DNA from: Siculibacillus sp.
Lineage (GTDB): Bacteria; Pseudomonadota; Alphaproteobacteria; Rhizobiales; Ancalomicrobiaceae
Length of the DNA stretch: 56,523 nucleotides
NCBI GenBank assembly: GCA_030247555.1
Contig: JAOTSD010000022.1
Span: 1 to 56,523 of the forward strand
Reading direction: 5' to 3'
Position numbers and translations under genes: made by a program. Below the pieces are notes generated by a model, which ran no database searches, was not told the origin of the DNA, and saw nothing but the letters and a program-made list of their open reading frames with translations. Below are positions 19,498-28,065 of the stretch, piece after piece; positions within the stretch are counted from its first letter, which is position 1; each line of letters starts with the position of its first letter.

Positions 19498-21084
19498 ATG
19501 GCCCACGCGATCGGTTCCCTCCTGCGATTGGCCCGCGCCGGCTGGGTGATGGCCCGCGAAGGGCTCGTCACCGCCATGGCCCCGCCCGATCCGCCGGCGA
19601 TCGGCCGGTTGGCGCTCGCGATGGCGAAGCTCGTCGAGCGCGAGGACGCGGTGGGCACCTCCCGCGGCCAGCGCGCGAGCCGCGCGCTCAATCGCCTGGG
19701 CCCCTCCTACGTCAAACTCGGCCAGTTCCTCGCCACCCGTCCGGACGTGGTGGGTCGCGCCATGGCCGACGACCTCGAGGCGCTGCAGGATCGGGTCGAG
19801 CCCTTCGACCACGACACCGCGGAGGCGATCGTCGCCAGGGCGCTCGGCAAGCCGCTCTCCGAGCTCTTCGTCGAGTTCGGCCAGCCGGTGGCCGCCGCCT
19901 CCATCGCCCAGGTCCACAAGGCGCGCGTGAAAGCCCGCGACGGGATGATCCGCGACGTCGCGGTCAAGGTGCTGCGCCCCGATGTCGAGGCCCGCTTCCG
20001 GCGCGATCTCGACGCCTTCTATCTCGCCGCGCGACTGATCGAGTCGGTGGTGCCGGCGACGCGGCGGCTGCGCCTCGTCGCCGTGGTCGACACGCTCGCC
20101 CGCTCGGTGCGCCTCGAGATGGACCTGCGGCTCGAGGCCGCCGCCATCTCCGAACTCGCCGAGAACTCCAAGGACGATCCCGACTTCCGCCTGCCGAAGG
20201 TCGATTGGGAGCGCACCCAGCGCGGCGTGCTGACGCTCGAGTGGATCGACGGCATCAAGCTCTCCGATCGCGCCGGCCTCGCCGCCGCCGGCCACGACCT
20301 GAAGCGGCTCGGCCGCATCGTCATGCAGAGTTTCCTGCGCCACGCGATGCGCGACGGCTTCTTCCATGCCGACATGCACCAAGGCAACCTCTTCGTCATG
20401 CCCAGCGGTGACCTCGTCGCCGTCGACCTCGGCATCACCGGCCGGCTCGATCCGAACGAGCGCCGTTTCCTCGCCGAGATCCTCTACGGCTTCATCATCC
20501 GCGACTACCGCCGGGTGGCGCAGGTCCATTTCGACGCCGGCTACGTGCCGGCCCATCAGGAGGTCGAGGTCTTCGCTCAGGCGCTGAGGGCCGTCGGCGA
20601 ACCCTTGCGCGACCGCCCGCCGGCCGAGATCTCGATGGCCGGCCTCCTCGGCCAGCTCTTCGAATACACCGACGTCTTCGACATGAAGACCCAGCCGCGG
20701 CTGATCCTGTTGCAGAAGACCATGGTGGTGGTCGAGGGCGTCGGCCGCACCCTCGATCCCGATCTCGACATGTGGACGGTGTCCGAGCCGGTGGTGCGCG
20801 AGTGGGTCGAGGCGAACCTCGGCCCCGGCGCACGTATCGCCGACGTCGGCCAGTCGGCCGGCGCTCTCGGACGTCTGGCGCTCGCCGTGCCCCGGTTGGT
20901 CGAACGCTTCGAACTCGCTTCGGCGGGGCTCGCCAAATGGGCCGAGGTCGGTGTCCGCCTCGACGCCGAGACGGTGGAGGCGATCGCCGCCGCCGAGGCC
21001 CGTCGCGACCGGCCGCAGCGCCTCGCGACCTGGATCGCCGCGGCTTCCCTCGCGGCCATCGCCTGTGTCATGATGTTTTCCTAA
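19498..21084 (+). CDS. ubiB: ABC1/UbiB-family ATPase for ubiquinone biosynthesis
   Basis: This 528-residue atypical kinase-like protein of the ABC1/ADCK family is needed for ubiquinone biosynthesis, probably by helping hydrophobic intermediates leave the membrane. The invariant KxGQ motif is at Lys73-Gln76 (YVKLGQFLATRPD). The catalytic-like loop HADMHQGNLFVM and the VDLGITGRL segment are intact. The C-terminus is a hydrophobic anchor (IAAASLAAIACVMMF). GTG 19495 is also possible, but ATG 19498 is preferred. It is cotranscribed with ubiE. Confidence 0.95.
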   Translation: MAHAIGSLLRLARAGWVMAREGLVTAMAPPDPPAIGRLALAMAKLVEREDAVGTSRGQRASRALNRLGPSYVKLGQFLATRPDVVGRAMADDLEALQDRVEPFDHDTAEAIVARALGKPLSELFVEFGQPVAAASIAQVHKARVKARDGMIRDVAVKVLRPDVEARFRRDLDAFYLAARLIESVVPATRRLRLVAVVDTLARSVRLEMDLRLEAAAISELAENSKDDPDFRLPKVDWERTQRGVLTLEWIDGIKLSDRAGLAAAGHDLKRLGRIVMQSFLRHAMRDGFFHADMHQGNLFVMPSGDLVAVDLGITGRLDPNERRFLAEILYGFIIRDYRRVAQVHFDAGYVPAHQEVEVFAQALRAVGEPLRDRPPAEISMAGLLGQLFEYTDVFDMKTQPRLILLQKTMVVVEGVGRTLDPDLDMWTVSEPVVREWVEANLGPGARIADVGQSAGALGRLALAVPRLVERFELASAGLAKWAEVGVRLDAETVEAIAAAEARRDRPQRLATWIAAASLAAIACVMMFS

Positions 21085-21173
21085 TATATGTGGGCCGACC
21101 GTCCCCGCCCCGTCAGAGGGCACGAAAATCGTTGGGGACTTCGGCCGAGGGCAGATCCGGAGGGAAACCCGAC

Positions 21174-21776
21174 ATGACGCAGTCGCGCCTGGAAGAGACT
21201 TACGCGCTCATCGATGCGGCCAACGCCGACGATCCCGTCAAGGTGATGGTCGACGGGGTCGAACGCCCCTACGCTCAGGTCTACGGCGAGCGGATGACGG
21301 CGCGGATGGCGAAGCTCGTCCCCGACGCTTCGGACCTGTTGAGACTGGCCGCCCGCGCCCAGCACATCCGCCGCTTCGACATCCCGCGGGCGTCCTACCC
21401 GATGGACAAGCCCGGCTATCACGCCTGGCGCAATGCTCTGAAGGTGCGCCACGGCGAGCTTCTCGCCGAGATCATGCGCGAGGCCGGCTGGTCCGAGGCC
21501 GACGTCGAGCGCGCCGGCCAGCTCGTCCGCAAGGAGCGCATCAAGCGCGACCCGGAAGCGCAGGCCGTCGAGGATTGCGCCTCGCTGGTCTTCCTCGAGT
21601 TCGAATACGTCGACTTCGGCGCCAAATATGCCGACGACAAGGTGGTCGACATCGTCGCCAAGACCTGGGCCAAGATGTCCGACGCCGGCCACGCCCAGGC
21701 GCTCGAACTGGTGCCGCTCCTGCCCGAACGGTTGCAGACGTTGACCGTCCGCGCCGTCACCGGCGCCGCCGCGTGA
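21174..21776 (+). CDS. DUF4202 domain-containing protein
   Basis: This 200-residue protein matches the DUF4202 pattern throughout: DAANADDP near the start, YGERMTARM, AARAQHIRRFDIPRASYP, GYHAWRNAL, QLVRKERIKRDPEAQ and VDIVAKTWAKMSD. The many conserved His, Asp and Glu residues suggest a metal-binding or hydrolase-like fold, but no activity is established that I know of. GGAGG sits about 10 nt before ATG 21174. It lies downstream of ubiB on the same strand. Confidence 0.85.
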   Translation: MTQSRLEETYALIDAANADDPVKVMVDGVERPYAQVYGERMTARMAKLVPDASDLLRLAARAQHIRRFDIPRASYPMDKPGYHAWRNALKVRHGELLAEIMREAGWSEADVERAGQLVRKERIKRDPEAQAVEDCASLVFLEFEYVDFGAKYADDKVVDIVAKTWAKMSDAGHAQALELVPLLPERLQTLTVRAVTGAAA

Positions 21777-21781
21777 TCCGC

Positions 21782-21815
21782 ACCGTGACATACCGACCGA
21801 TCGGTATGTCACGGT
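21782..21815. repeat. 34 bp near-continuous palindrome resembling a TetR operator
   Basis: Two perfect 15 bp arms, ACCGTGACATACCGA and TCGGTATGTCACGGT, flank CCGA. The core ACATACCGACCG with its mirror is the style of operator used by TetR/AcrR repressors. It lies in a convergent gap, 5 bp after the DUF4202 stop, with no tetR gene nearby and no T-run for termination. Confidence 0.7.
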
Positions 21816-21845
21816 CTTCCACGTTCGGTGGGCGGGATGGTGGTG

Positions 21846-21888
21846 TGCCTCCCTTCGGCGCGCACATGGCGGCCGAAAGCGGGAGGCA
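21846..21888. terminator. Hairpin between convergent DUF4202 and YgjP-type genes
   Basis: Arms TGCCTCCC-TTCGGC and GCCGAA-GGGAGGCA (with a 3 nt bulge) can form a 14 bp stem in both transcripts. There is no T-tract, so it may be a weak or Rho-assisted bidirectional terminator. Confidence 0.35.
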
Positions 21889-21992
21889 GGGGCGCGCCGG
21901 CCTTCGAGGGCACGCGAACCGCTCGTCCGCATCGGCGCCGTGAGCACGTCGCACCGGGACCGCCGTCGAGCGGTTCCGACGCGCCGGGCCTC

Positions 21993-22754
21993 TCACCCCG
22001 CGCCGTAGGAATGCAGAGCCGCGCCGTGGAGTTTCAGCCAGCGCCGGCCCTCGTCCATGCGCGGGCAGGTCTCGCGCACCAGCCGCCAGAAGCGGATCGA
22101 GTGGTTCATCTCTCTGAGATGCGCCACCTCGTGGGCGGCGAGATAGTCCAGCACGTGCGGCGGCGCCAGGATCACCCGCCACGAGAAGGACAGTTCTCCC
22201 TCCGCCGTGCACGAGCCCCAGCGCGAGCGCGTGTCCTTGATGCGGATCGCTCCGGTCCTCACTCCCAGCCGGGCGGCGTGGGAGGAGACCGCCGGCGCGA
22301 GGTCGGCCTGGGCGGTGCGGCGCAGGAAATCCCGCACCCGCCGCGCCAGATGCTCCGGCCGCCCGGCGACGCAGAGCAGCGGCGTCTCGGCGTCGCCGGT
22401 CGCCGGCTCGATCCAGACGGTGCCGCGCCGGTCTGGGCGGTGGTCGAGGAGGTGGGGCTCACCGCGCAGCGGCACGACCGCGCCGGGCACGAAGGCGACG
22501 GCGCTCGGACGCCGCGCCAACCGTTCGGCGAGCCAGCCGCGGTGGCGTTCGAGGAAGTCGATCGCGTCGGCGAGGCGGACGCCGCGCGGCAGCGTCAACA
22601 CCGGATCGCCGTGTCCCGCCGACATCCGCAGGGTGAGACGCGTCGCCCGCGACGAGATCCGGACCGCGACGGGAACGTCGCGGCCGGCGATGACGACGAT
22701 CAGGTGGTCGGGCGGGGCCGTCCGTGACGTCGATCGGGAGGTGAAGCCGAACAC
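21993..22754 (-). CDS. YgjP/SprT-like metal-dependent hydrolase (DUF45, M48-type)
   Basis: This 253-residue protein has the zinc-protease motif HEVAHLREMNHS near residue 210, preceded by IRIKDTRSRWGSC, the DUF45/YgjP signature. The metal-binding HExxH is intact, but substrates of this family are not established. The GTG start at 22754 lies 6 bp after the stop of the upstream DUF2852 gene, so it is probably cotranscribed. A later ATG would cut into the N-terminal domain. Confidence 0.88.
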   Translation of the reverse strand: MFGFTSRSTSRTAPPDHLIVVIAGRDVPVAVRISSRATRLTLRMSAGHGDPVLTLPRGVRLADAIDFLERHRGWLAERLARRPSAVAFVPGAVVPLRGEPHLLDHRPDRRGTVWIEPATGDAETPLLCVAGRPEHLARRVRDFLRRTAQADLAPAVSSHAARLGVRTGAIRIKDTRSRWGSCTAEGELSFSWRVILAPPHVLDYLAAHEVAHLREMNHSIRFWRLVRETCPRMDEGRRWLKLHGAALHSYGAG

Positions 22755-22760
22755 CGCGCC

Positions 22761-23198
22761 TCAGAGACGGGAGGCGTCGCCGTCGCGCCGGCGGCGGGCG
22801 GCGCGCTCGGCCTTGAAGCGGTCGAACTCCTCCTGGTCGCGGGCGTGGCGCAGATGCGCCAGATAGGCTTCGAACTCACGCCGTTCCTCGTCGAGGCGGC
22901 GGCGCTCGACCTCGAGCCGTTCGAGCTCGGCGGCGCGGTGGGCGTCGAAGGCGGCGTTTCCGGTGGTGCCGAAGGTCCCCGCCCCGAAGCCCCCGCCGAA
23001 GCCGCGGCGCATCTCGGCGGCGAGCCGCGAGCGCTGGTAGCCGTTGCGGATTCCTTCGAAGAAAGCCTGCATCCGGTCGCCCCAGAGCATGTAGGCGAGC
23101 ATGGCGAGGCCGAGCGGCCACGCGACCACGAAGCCGAGCACCATCAGACCGATGGACATCGGATGGAAACCGGGGCGGATCACGGGAGAGCTGCGCAT
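22761..23198 (-). CDS. DUF2852 domain-containing membrane protein
   Basis: This 145-residue protein has a hydrophobic N-terminal hairpin (VLGFVVAWPLGLAMLAYMLWG), then a Gly-rich stretch and a highly charged Arg/Glu coiled-coil tail. This is the DUF2852 layout known from Alphaproteobacteria. It is probably anchored in the inner membrane with a cytoplasmic tail. Function unknown. It precedes the YgjP-type hydrolase gene by 6 bp. Confidence 0.85.
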   Translation of the reverse strand: MRSSPVIRPGFHPMSIGLMVLGFVVAWPLGLAMLAYMLWGDRMQAFFEGIRNGYQRSRLAAEMRRGFGGGFGAGTFGTTGNAAFDAHRAAELERLEVERRRLDEERREFEAYLAHLRHARDQEEFDRFKAERAARRRRDGDASRL

Positions 23199-23397
23199 CG
23201 GGGTTCGCCCTTCTCGAAGACGACCGACCGATCCGACCCGCCTCGCCGAGGACGGGCGTGCGGAGGATCGCGGTCACGCCAGATGATCTGGCCCCGGGCG
23301 GCCACGGATTCAAGAGCCGCACCGCGGCCTCGTGTCGACGCCGGCCACGGCGGCGACCCTCTTCTGCGCCGCCCCACCTCTGCCGCGGCGCGACCTC

Positions 23398-24669
23398 TCA
23401 GGCGGCGGTCTTGGCGGGACGCCGCTTCGCGGCGGTCGTGCCACGGGCGTGGCGGCGGATGAAGTCGGCGATGCGCGGCTGGATGTTGGCGCGGAACTTC
23501 GAGCCGTTGAAGACGCCGTAGTGGCCGACGCCGGGCTGGACGTAGTCCTGCTGCTTCTCCGCCGCCAGTCCGGTGCACATGGTGTGCGCCGCCTGCGTCT
23601 GGCCCGGCCCGGTGATGTCGTCGAGTTCGCCCTCGACGGTGAACAGCGCCGTATCGCGGATCTCCGACGGCCTCACCGGCCGGTCGCGGTGCTTCATCGT
23701 GCCCTCGGGCAGGGCGTGTTCGAGGAAGACGGTGCGGATCGTCTGGAGATAGAACTCCTTGGTGAGGTCCATCACCGCCAGATACTCGTCGTAGAAGTCG
23801 CGGTGCTTCTCCGCCGAATCGCCGTCGCCGACGATCAGGTGCTGATAGAAGTCCTTGTGGGCGGAGACGTGCCGATCGAGGTTCATCGACATGAAGCCGC
23901 CGAGTTGGAGGAAGCCCGGGTAGACCTCGCGCAGGAAGGCCGGGTTGGGGAACGGCACCCGCATGATGACGTTGCGTTCGAACCAGGCGAGCCCCTTGGT
24001 GTGGGCGATCTTGTTGACCGCGGTCGGCGAGATGCGGGTGTCGAGCGGCCCGCCCATCAGCGTCATGGTCGAGGGCGCCGACGGGTCGCGATCCTCGTTC
24101 ATCAGCGCCACGGCGGCCAGCACCGGCACCGACGGCTGGCACACCGCGATGACGTGCACGTCCTCGCCGAGGTGGTGGATCATCTCGATGACGTAGTCGA
24201 TGTAATCGTCGAGGTCGAAACCGCCCTGCGACAGCGGCACCATGCGGGCGTCGATCCAGTCGGTGATGTGGACCTCGTGGGCCGGCAGCATGGCCTCGAC
24301 GGTGCCGCGCAGCAGCGTCGCGTAGTGGCCCGACATCGGCGCGACGATCAGCACCTTGGGATCGGCGGGGCGCCCGGCCGGCAATTCGCGCTCGAAATGG
24401 ACGAGATGGCAGAACGGCTTCTGCCAGACGACCTTCTCCGCCACCGGCACCTCCTTGCCGTCGACGACCGTCGACGGCAGGTCGAAGGTGGGCTTGCCGT
24501 AACGGCGGGTGGCGCGTTCGATCACCTCGAACGTGGCCGCGAGCGAGCGCCCGACCGTGGTCCTCGACCACGGATTGAGGGGGTTGGAGACCGCCAGATG
24601 GCCCATCTCCGCTGCGACGCGAAACGGACGCAGGGCGGCGTGGTTCAGTTCATAGAGCTGATAGAACAT
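23398..24669 (-). CDS. phaZ: Intracellular polyhydroxyalkanoate depolymerase
   Basis: This 423-residue protein matches intracellular PHB depolymerases (PhaZa1 type), which mobilise stored polyester granules. The nucleophile is Cys177 in VIAVCQPSVP, replacing the serine of normal lipase boxes. APMSGHYATLLR contributes the oxyanion-hole region, and the acid and base are likely EGELDDITGPGQT and QPGVGHYGVFNG. There is no signal peptide, as expected for granule-bound cytosolic enzymes. The Lys/Arg/Ala-rich tail may aid granule binding. GAGGGG precedes ATG 24669. No phaC or phaR gene is nearby. Confidence 0.94.
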   Translation of the reverse strand: MFYQLYELNHAALRPFRVAAEMGHLAVSNPLNPWSRTTVGRSLAATFEVIERATRRYGKPTFDLPSTVVDGKEVPVAEKVVWQKPFCHLVHFERELPAGRPADPKVLIVAPMSGHYATLLRGTVEAMLPAHEVHITDWIDARMVPLSQGGFDLDDYIDYVIEMIHHLGEDVHVIAVCQPSVPVLAAVALMNEDRDPSAPSTMTLMGGPLDTRISPTAVNKIAHTKGLAWFERNVIMRVPFPNPAFLREVYPGFLQLGGFMSMNLDRHVSAHKDFYQHLIVGDGDSAEKHRDFYDEYLAVMDLTKEFYLQTIRTVFLEHALPEGTMKHRDRPVRPSEIRDTALFTVEGELDDITGPGQTQAAHTMCTGLAAEKQQDYVQPGVGHYGVFNGSKFRANIQPRIADFIRRHARGTTAAKRRPAKTAA

Positions 24670-24763
24670 GACCCCTCGACGTGGTTCTCCGAGCCGGCGA
24701 CCATTTCAATCGATTACTTCGCCGGTTTCCAGACCGCGCCCACGGCGCTTCCATCGGTAATTC

Positions 24764-24793
24764 GTCTTAGCCGGGCGCCATACCGCACCGCAA
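24764..24793 (-). promoter_or_regulatory. Possible phaZ promoter
   Basis: On the minus strand TTGCGG (24793-24788) and TAAGAC (24769-24764) are 18 bp apart, about 95 bp upstream of the phaZ start. The match is moderate only. Confidence 0.3.
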
Positions 24794-24841
24794 CGCGAAA
24801 GATATTCCGCCGGTGAAGGTTTCGTGCCGGCGGTGCGCCGT

Positions 24842-25660
24842 TCACTCGCCCTGCTGCAGGAGCGAGCCGGCGCGGCGAGCGGCGGCGAGGAGCCGGTAGA
24901 AGGCGAAGACGGCGACGGCGAACCACATCGCGTTCATGGCGAAGGCGGTGGCCATCAGGTCGATTCGGAAGGTGCGATCGATGAGGATCGCCCGCATACC
25001 CTCGAAGACGTAGGTCGTCGGCAGCGCCCAAGCGACCGGCTGGACGATCCACGGCAGGGTGGTGACCGGGTAGTAGACGCAGGTGATCGGCATGATCAGG
25101 AACATCAGCGACCAGGCCAGCGCCTCGGCCCCCATCCCCTGCCTCAGCAGGATACCGATGATGACGAGCCCGATCGACCAACCGGCGATCACCAGATTGG
25201 CGAAGAACACCGCCAGCGGCAGGCCCAGTCCCCAGATGTTGAAGCCGAAGAGCGGGATCGCCAGGACGGTCACCGGCAGCATGCCGATGGCGAGCCGGAT
25301 CATCGAGATCGCCATCAGCGAGACGATCAGTTCGGAGGGCCTCAGCGGGCTCATCAAGAGATTGCCGAGGTTGCGCGACCACAGCTCCTCGAGGAAGGCG
25401 AAGGCGAAGCCCTGTTGCGAGCGCAGCAGCACGTCCCAGAGGAGCAGACCGCCGACGAAGAGGCCGGCGGCATTGGCGAAGAACGAGGAGTTCTGCGCCA
25501 CGTAGAGCTGGACGAAGCCCCAGGTCAGCATCTGCACCGTCGGCCAGTAGATCAGTTCCACCGCCCGCGGCCACGAGTTGGAGAGCAGATACCAGTAGCG
25601 CAGCACCATCGCCCCGACGCGGGCGAGGGAGAAGCCGGTGGAGGTGCGGGTCGGGTTCAC
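24842..25660 (-). CDS. ABC-2 type transporter permease
   Basis: This 272-residue membrane protein has about six transmembrane segments and resembles ABC-2 exporter permeases (NodJ/DrrB-like). It presumably forms a homodimer that partners the ATPase encoded just upstream. The GTG start at 25660 overlaps the ATPase stop (GTGA), which indicates translational coupling. The longer open frame upstream is an Arg-rich shadow inside the ATPase gene. The exported substrate is unknown. Confidence 0.88.
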   Translation of the reverse strand: MNPTRTSTGFSLARVGAMVLRYWYLLSNSWPRAVELIYWPTVQMLTWGFVQLYVAQNSSFFANAAGLFVGGLLLWDVLLRSQQGFAFAFLEELWSRNLGNLLMSPLRPSELIVSLMAISMIRLAIGMLPVTVLAIPLFGFNIWGLGLPLAVFFANLVIAGWSIGLVIIGILLRQGMGAEALAWSLMFLIMPITCVYYPVTTLPWIVQPVAWALPTTYVFEGMRAILIDRTFRIDLMATAFAMNAMWFAVAVFAFYRLLAAARRAGSLLQQGE

Positions 25661-26490
25661 GCCTCGGCCTCCTCGTGGTTCGGCCGCGCCGTCTCGGCGT
25701 TCTCGGCCCGGGTGCCGCGGGCGACGTCGAGGAACACCTCCTCGAGCGTGTCGCGACCGTAGCGGCGCAGCAGATCTTCCGGCGCGCCGCGATCCTCGAT
25801 GCGGCCGCGGCGCAGGATGACGACGTCGTCGCACAACCGCTCGACCTCGGGCATGTTGTGCGAGGCGAGCAGGATCGTCGCTCCGGTGGTAGCGCGATAG
25901 GTCTCGAGCCGGCCGCGCACCCAGTCGGCGGTGTCCGGGTCGAGCGAGGCGGTGGGCTCGTCGAGGAGCAGCACTTCGGGCGAGTTGAGCAGCGCCTTGG
26001 CCAGCGCCACCCGCGTCTTCTGCCCGGCCGACAACTGCCCCGCCTTGCGGTCGACGAAGGCGGTCAGATCGAAATCGGCGACGAGCCCGGCGATGCGGTC
26101 GCGGAGGTTCGCCACCCGGTAGAGCCGGCCGAACACCTCGAGGTTCTGCCGCACCGTCAGCCGATGCGGCATGTCGACGTAGGGACTCTCGAAATTCATC
26201 CGTTCGAGCAGCACCGCCCGCTCCGCCGGCATGTCGTGGCCGAGGATGGTGATCCGCCCGCCGTCGGGCAGGATCAGCCCCATCAGCATGCCGATGGTGG
26301 TGGTCTTGCCGGCGCCGTTGCCGCCGAGCAGTCCCGTCACCGTGCCTCGCGCCACCTCGAAGGAGATGCCGTCGACGGCCAGCACGTCGCCGAAATGCTT
26401 GGCGAGGTCGCGGACTTCGATGGCGAAGCGGGGATCGGGCTCCGACGCGGCGGGCATGGCGCTGTCCATGGCGATGGAATGTGCGGGCAT
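25657..26490 (-). CDS. ABC-2 type exporter ATPase
   Basis: This 277-residue ATPase energises the adjacent permease. Walker A is GGNGAGKTTT, the signature LSAGQKTR, and Walker B VLLLDEPTASLDP, with the following H-loop in LLASHNMPEVERL. The single-domain layout fits NatA/CcmA-type exporters. Start choice is uncertain: 26490, 26469 and 26457 are all in-frame ATGs and none has a strong ribosome site. It is divergent from the RegB-like kinase, 130 bp away. Confidence 0.9.
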   Translation of the reverse strand: MPAHSIAMDSAMPAASEPDPRFAIEVRDLAKHFGDVLAVDGISFEVARGTVTGLLGGNGAGKTTTIGMLMGLILPDGGRITILGHDMPAERAVLLERMNFESPYVDMPHRLTVRQNLEVFGRLYRVANLRDRIAGLVADFDLTAFVDRKAGQLSAGQKTRVALAKALLNSPEVLLLDEPTASLDPDTADWVRGRLETYRATTGATILLASHNMPEVERLCDDVVILRRGRIEDRGAPEDLLRRYGRDTLEEVFLDVARGTRAENAETARPNHEEAEA

Positions 26491-26620
26491 TTCCGGTTGG
26501 CGATGGTGGCGACCGGTCGATCGTCGTATAGACAAGGCGGAGGCGGCACGGAAGACCGCGAGCCGGCGGGATCGCGCGAACGTGAGGGCGCCGCGCCGTT
26601 CCGGACGAGGGGGGAGAGCG

Positions 26621-27961
26621 ATGTTGGGTGTCCTGTCCGACTTCGGCGATACGTCGGTTCGCTCGCTGAAGCTCGACACGCTGGTCAAGCTGCGCTGGCT
26701 AGCCATCGCCGGACAGACCGCCGCGGTGCTCTTCGTCCGCTTCGGGCTCGGCTTTCCGCTGCCGTTCGTCTCCTGTCTGGTGTTGATCGGCGCCTCGGTG
26801 GCGCTCAATCTGGCGCTGCGCTTCCAGTTCTCCTCGATCCACCGGCTCGACGGCATCCACGCGACACTGCTGCTCGGCTACGACGTCATTCAGCTCTCGG
26901 GCCTGCTCTATCTGACCGGAGGGCTCGAGAACCCCTTCGCCTTCCTGCTGCTCGCCCCGGTGCTGGTCTCCTCGGCGTCGCTGCCGCCGCGCTCCACCGC
27001 GTTGCTCGGGGTGCTGGTGGCGGTTCTCGGCACCGTGCTCGCCGGCTTCCACCTGCCGCTGCCGTGGGGGCTCGTCTCACCTCCGGCGCTGCCGGCGCTC
27101 TATGTTCTCGGCACCTGGCTCGCCATCCTCCTGACGCTCTCCTTCTCGGCGCTCTACGCCTTCCGCGTCGCCGACGAATCGCGCCGCCTCGCCGAGGCCC
27201 TCACCGCCACCGAACTCGTGCTGCAACGCGAACAGCACCTGACCGCCCTCGACGGTCTCGCCGCCGCCGCCGCGCACGAGCTCGGCACCCCCCTCGGCAC
27301 CATCGCCGTCGTCGCCCGCGAGATGGAGCGCGAGCTGCCCGCCGGCTCGCCGCTCGCCGACGACGTCGCCCTCCTGCGGTCGCAGTCGGAGCGTTGCCGC
27401 GACATCCTGCGCAAACTCTCCTCGATGGGAGCCGATCCCGACGCCTATTACGTCCGCCTGTCGATCTCGGCGCTCATCGACGAGGTGGTCGAACCCTTCC
27501 GCGAGAACGGGCCGGAACTGGTGGTGAAATGCGTCGGCGACGGCCCCGAGCCGATCGGTCGGCGCAATCCGGCGATTCTCTACGGCCTCGGCAACATCGT
27601 CGAGAACGCCGTCGATTTTGCCGAGAGCGAGGTGTCGATCTTCGCCACCTGGAACGCCGAAGAGGTGACGATCACCATCTCCGACGACGGTCCGGGTTTC
27701 TCGACCGCCGTCATCGATCGGTTGGGCGAGCCGTGGGTCACCACCCGCGAACCCTCCATCGCCGAACGGGCCGTCGACGCGGTCGGCGGCGGCCTCGGCC
27801 TCGGTTTCTTCATCGCCCACACCTTCCTGCAACGCTCCGGCGGCAGGGTCGGATACGCCAACAAGGCCTTCCCCGGCCACGGCGCCGAGATCCGCGTGAC
27901 CTGGCCGCGTGCGCTGATGGAGGCCCCCGAGATCGAGGCCGCACCGCAGCATTCACCCTGA
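26621..27961 (+). CDS. Redox sensor histidine kinase, RegB/PrrB/ActS family
   Basis: This 446-residue membrane kinase senses the ubiquinone pool and respiratory redox state. Its six-helix N-terminus (about 25-185) contains the quinone-site motif GGLENPF at 100-106. The H-box AAAAHELGTPLG carries phospho-acceptor His219, and redox Cys259 follows in SERCRDIL, as in Rhodobacter RegB. The catalytic domain has N-box GNIVENA, G1 DDGPGF and G2 GGGLGLG. GGGGAGAG precedes ATG 26621. Its response regulator follows 104 bp downstream; no senC/prrC lies between. Confidence 0.94.
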   Translation: MLGVLSDFGDTSVRSLKLDTLVKLRWLAIAGQTAAVLFVRFGLGFPLPFVSCLVLIGASVALNLALRFQFSSIHRLDGIHATLLLGYDVIQLSGLLYLTGGLENPFAFLLLAPVLVSSASLPPRSTALLGVLVAVLGTVLAGFHLPLPWGLVSPPALPALYVLGTWLAILLTLSFSALYAFRVADESRRLAEALTATELVLQREQHLTALDGLAAAAAHELGTPLGTIAVVAREMERELPAGSPLADDVALLRSQSERCRDILRKLSSMGADPDAYYVRLSISALIDEVVEPFRENGPELVVKCVGDGPEPIGRRNPAILYGLGNIVENAVDFAESEVSIFATWNAEEVTITISDDGPGFSTAVIDRLGEPWVTTREPSIAERAVDAVGGGLGLGFFIAHTFLQRSGGRVGYANKAFPGHGAEIRVTWPRALMEAPEIEAAPQHSP

Positions 27962-27995
27962 TCGGCGGTCGCCCCCCGCGTGTCGGTCCAGGGGA

Positions 27996-28024
27996 TTGAT
28001 GCAAAAGGCTTCGCGACCTAAACT
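27996..28024 (+). promoter_or_regulatory. Candidate separate promoter for the regA-like gene
   Basis: TTGATG (27996-28001) and TAAACT (28019-28024) are 17 bp apart in the kinase-regulator gap. Transcription from here would start about 35 nt before the regulator GTG, which would let the regulator be made without the kinase. Confidence 0.45.
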
Positions 28025-28065
28025 TACCCCCGACGGGGAAGATCTCGCCGAAGGAGAGCGGGACG

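Noticed and set aside
21782-21815. The long palindrome as an intrinsic terminator
   Set aside because: There is no T-tract on either side and the sequence style fits a protein operator better; a weak termination role cannot be excluded.
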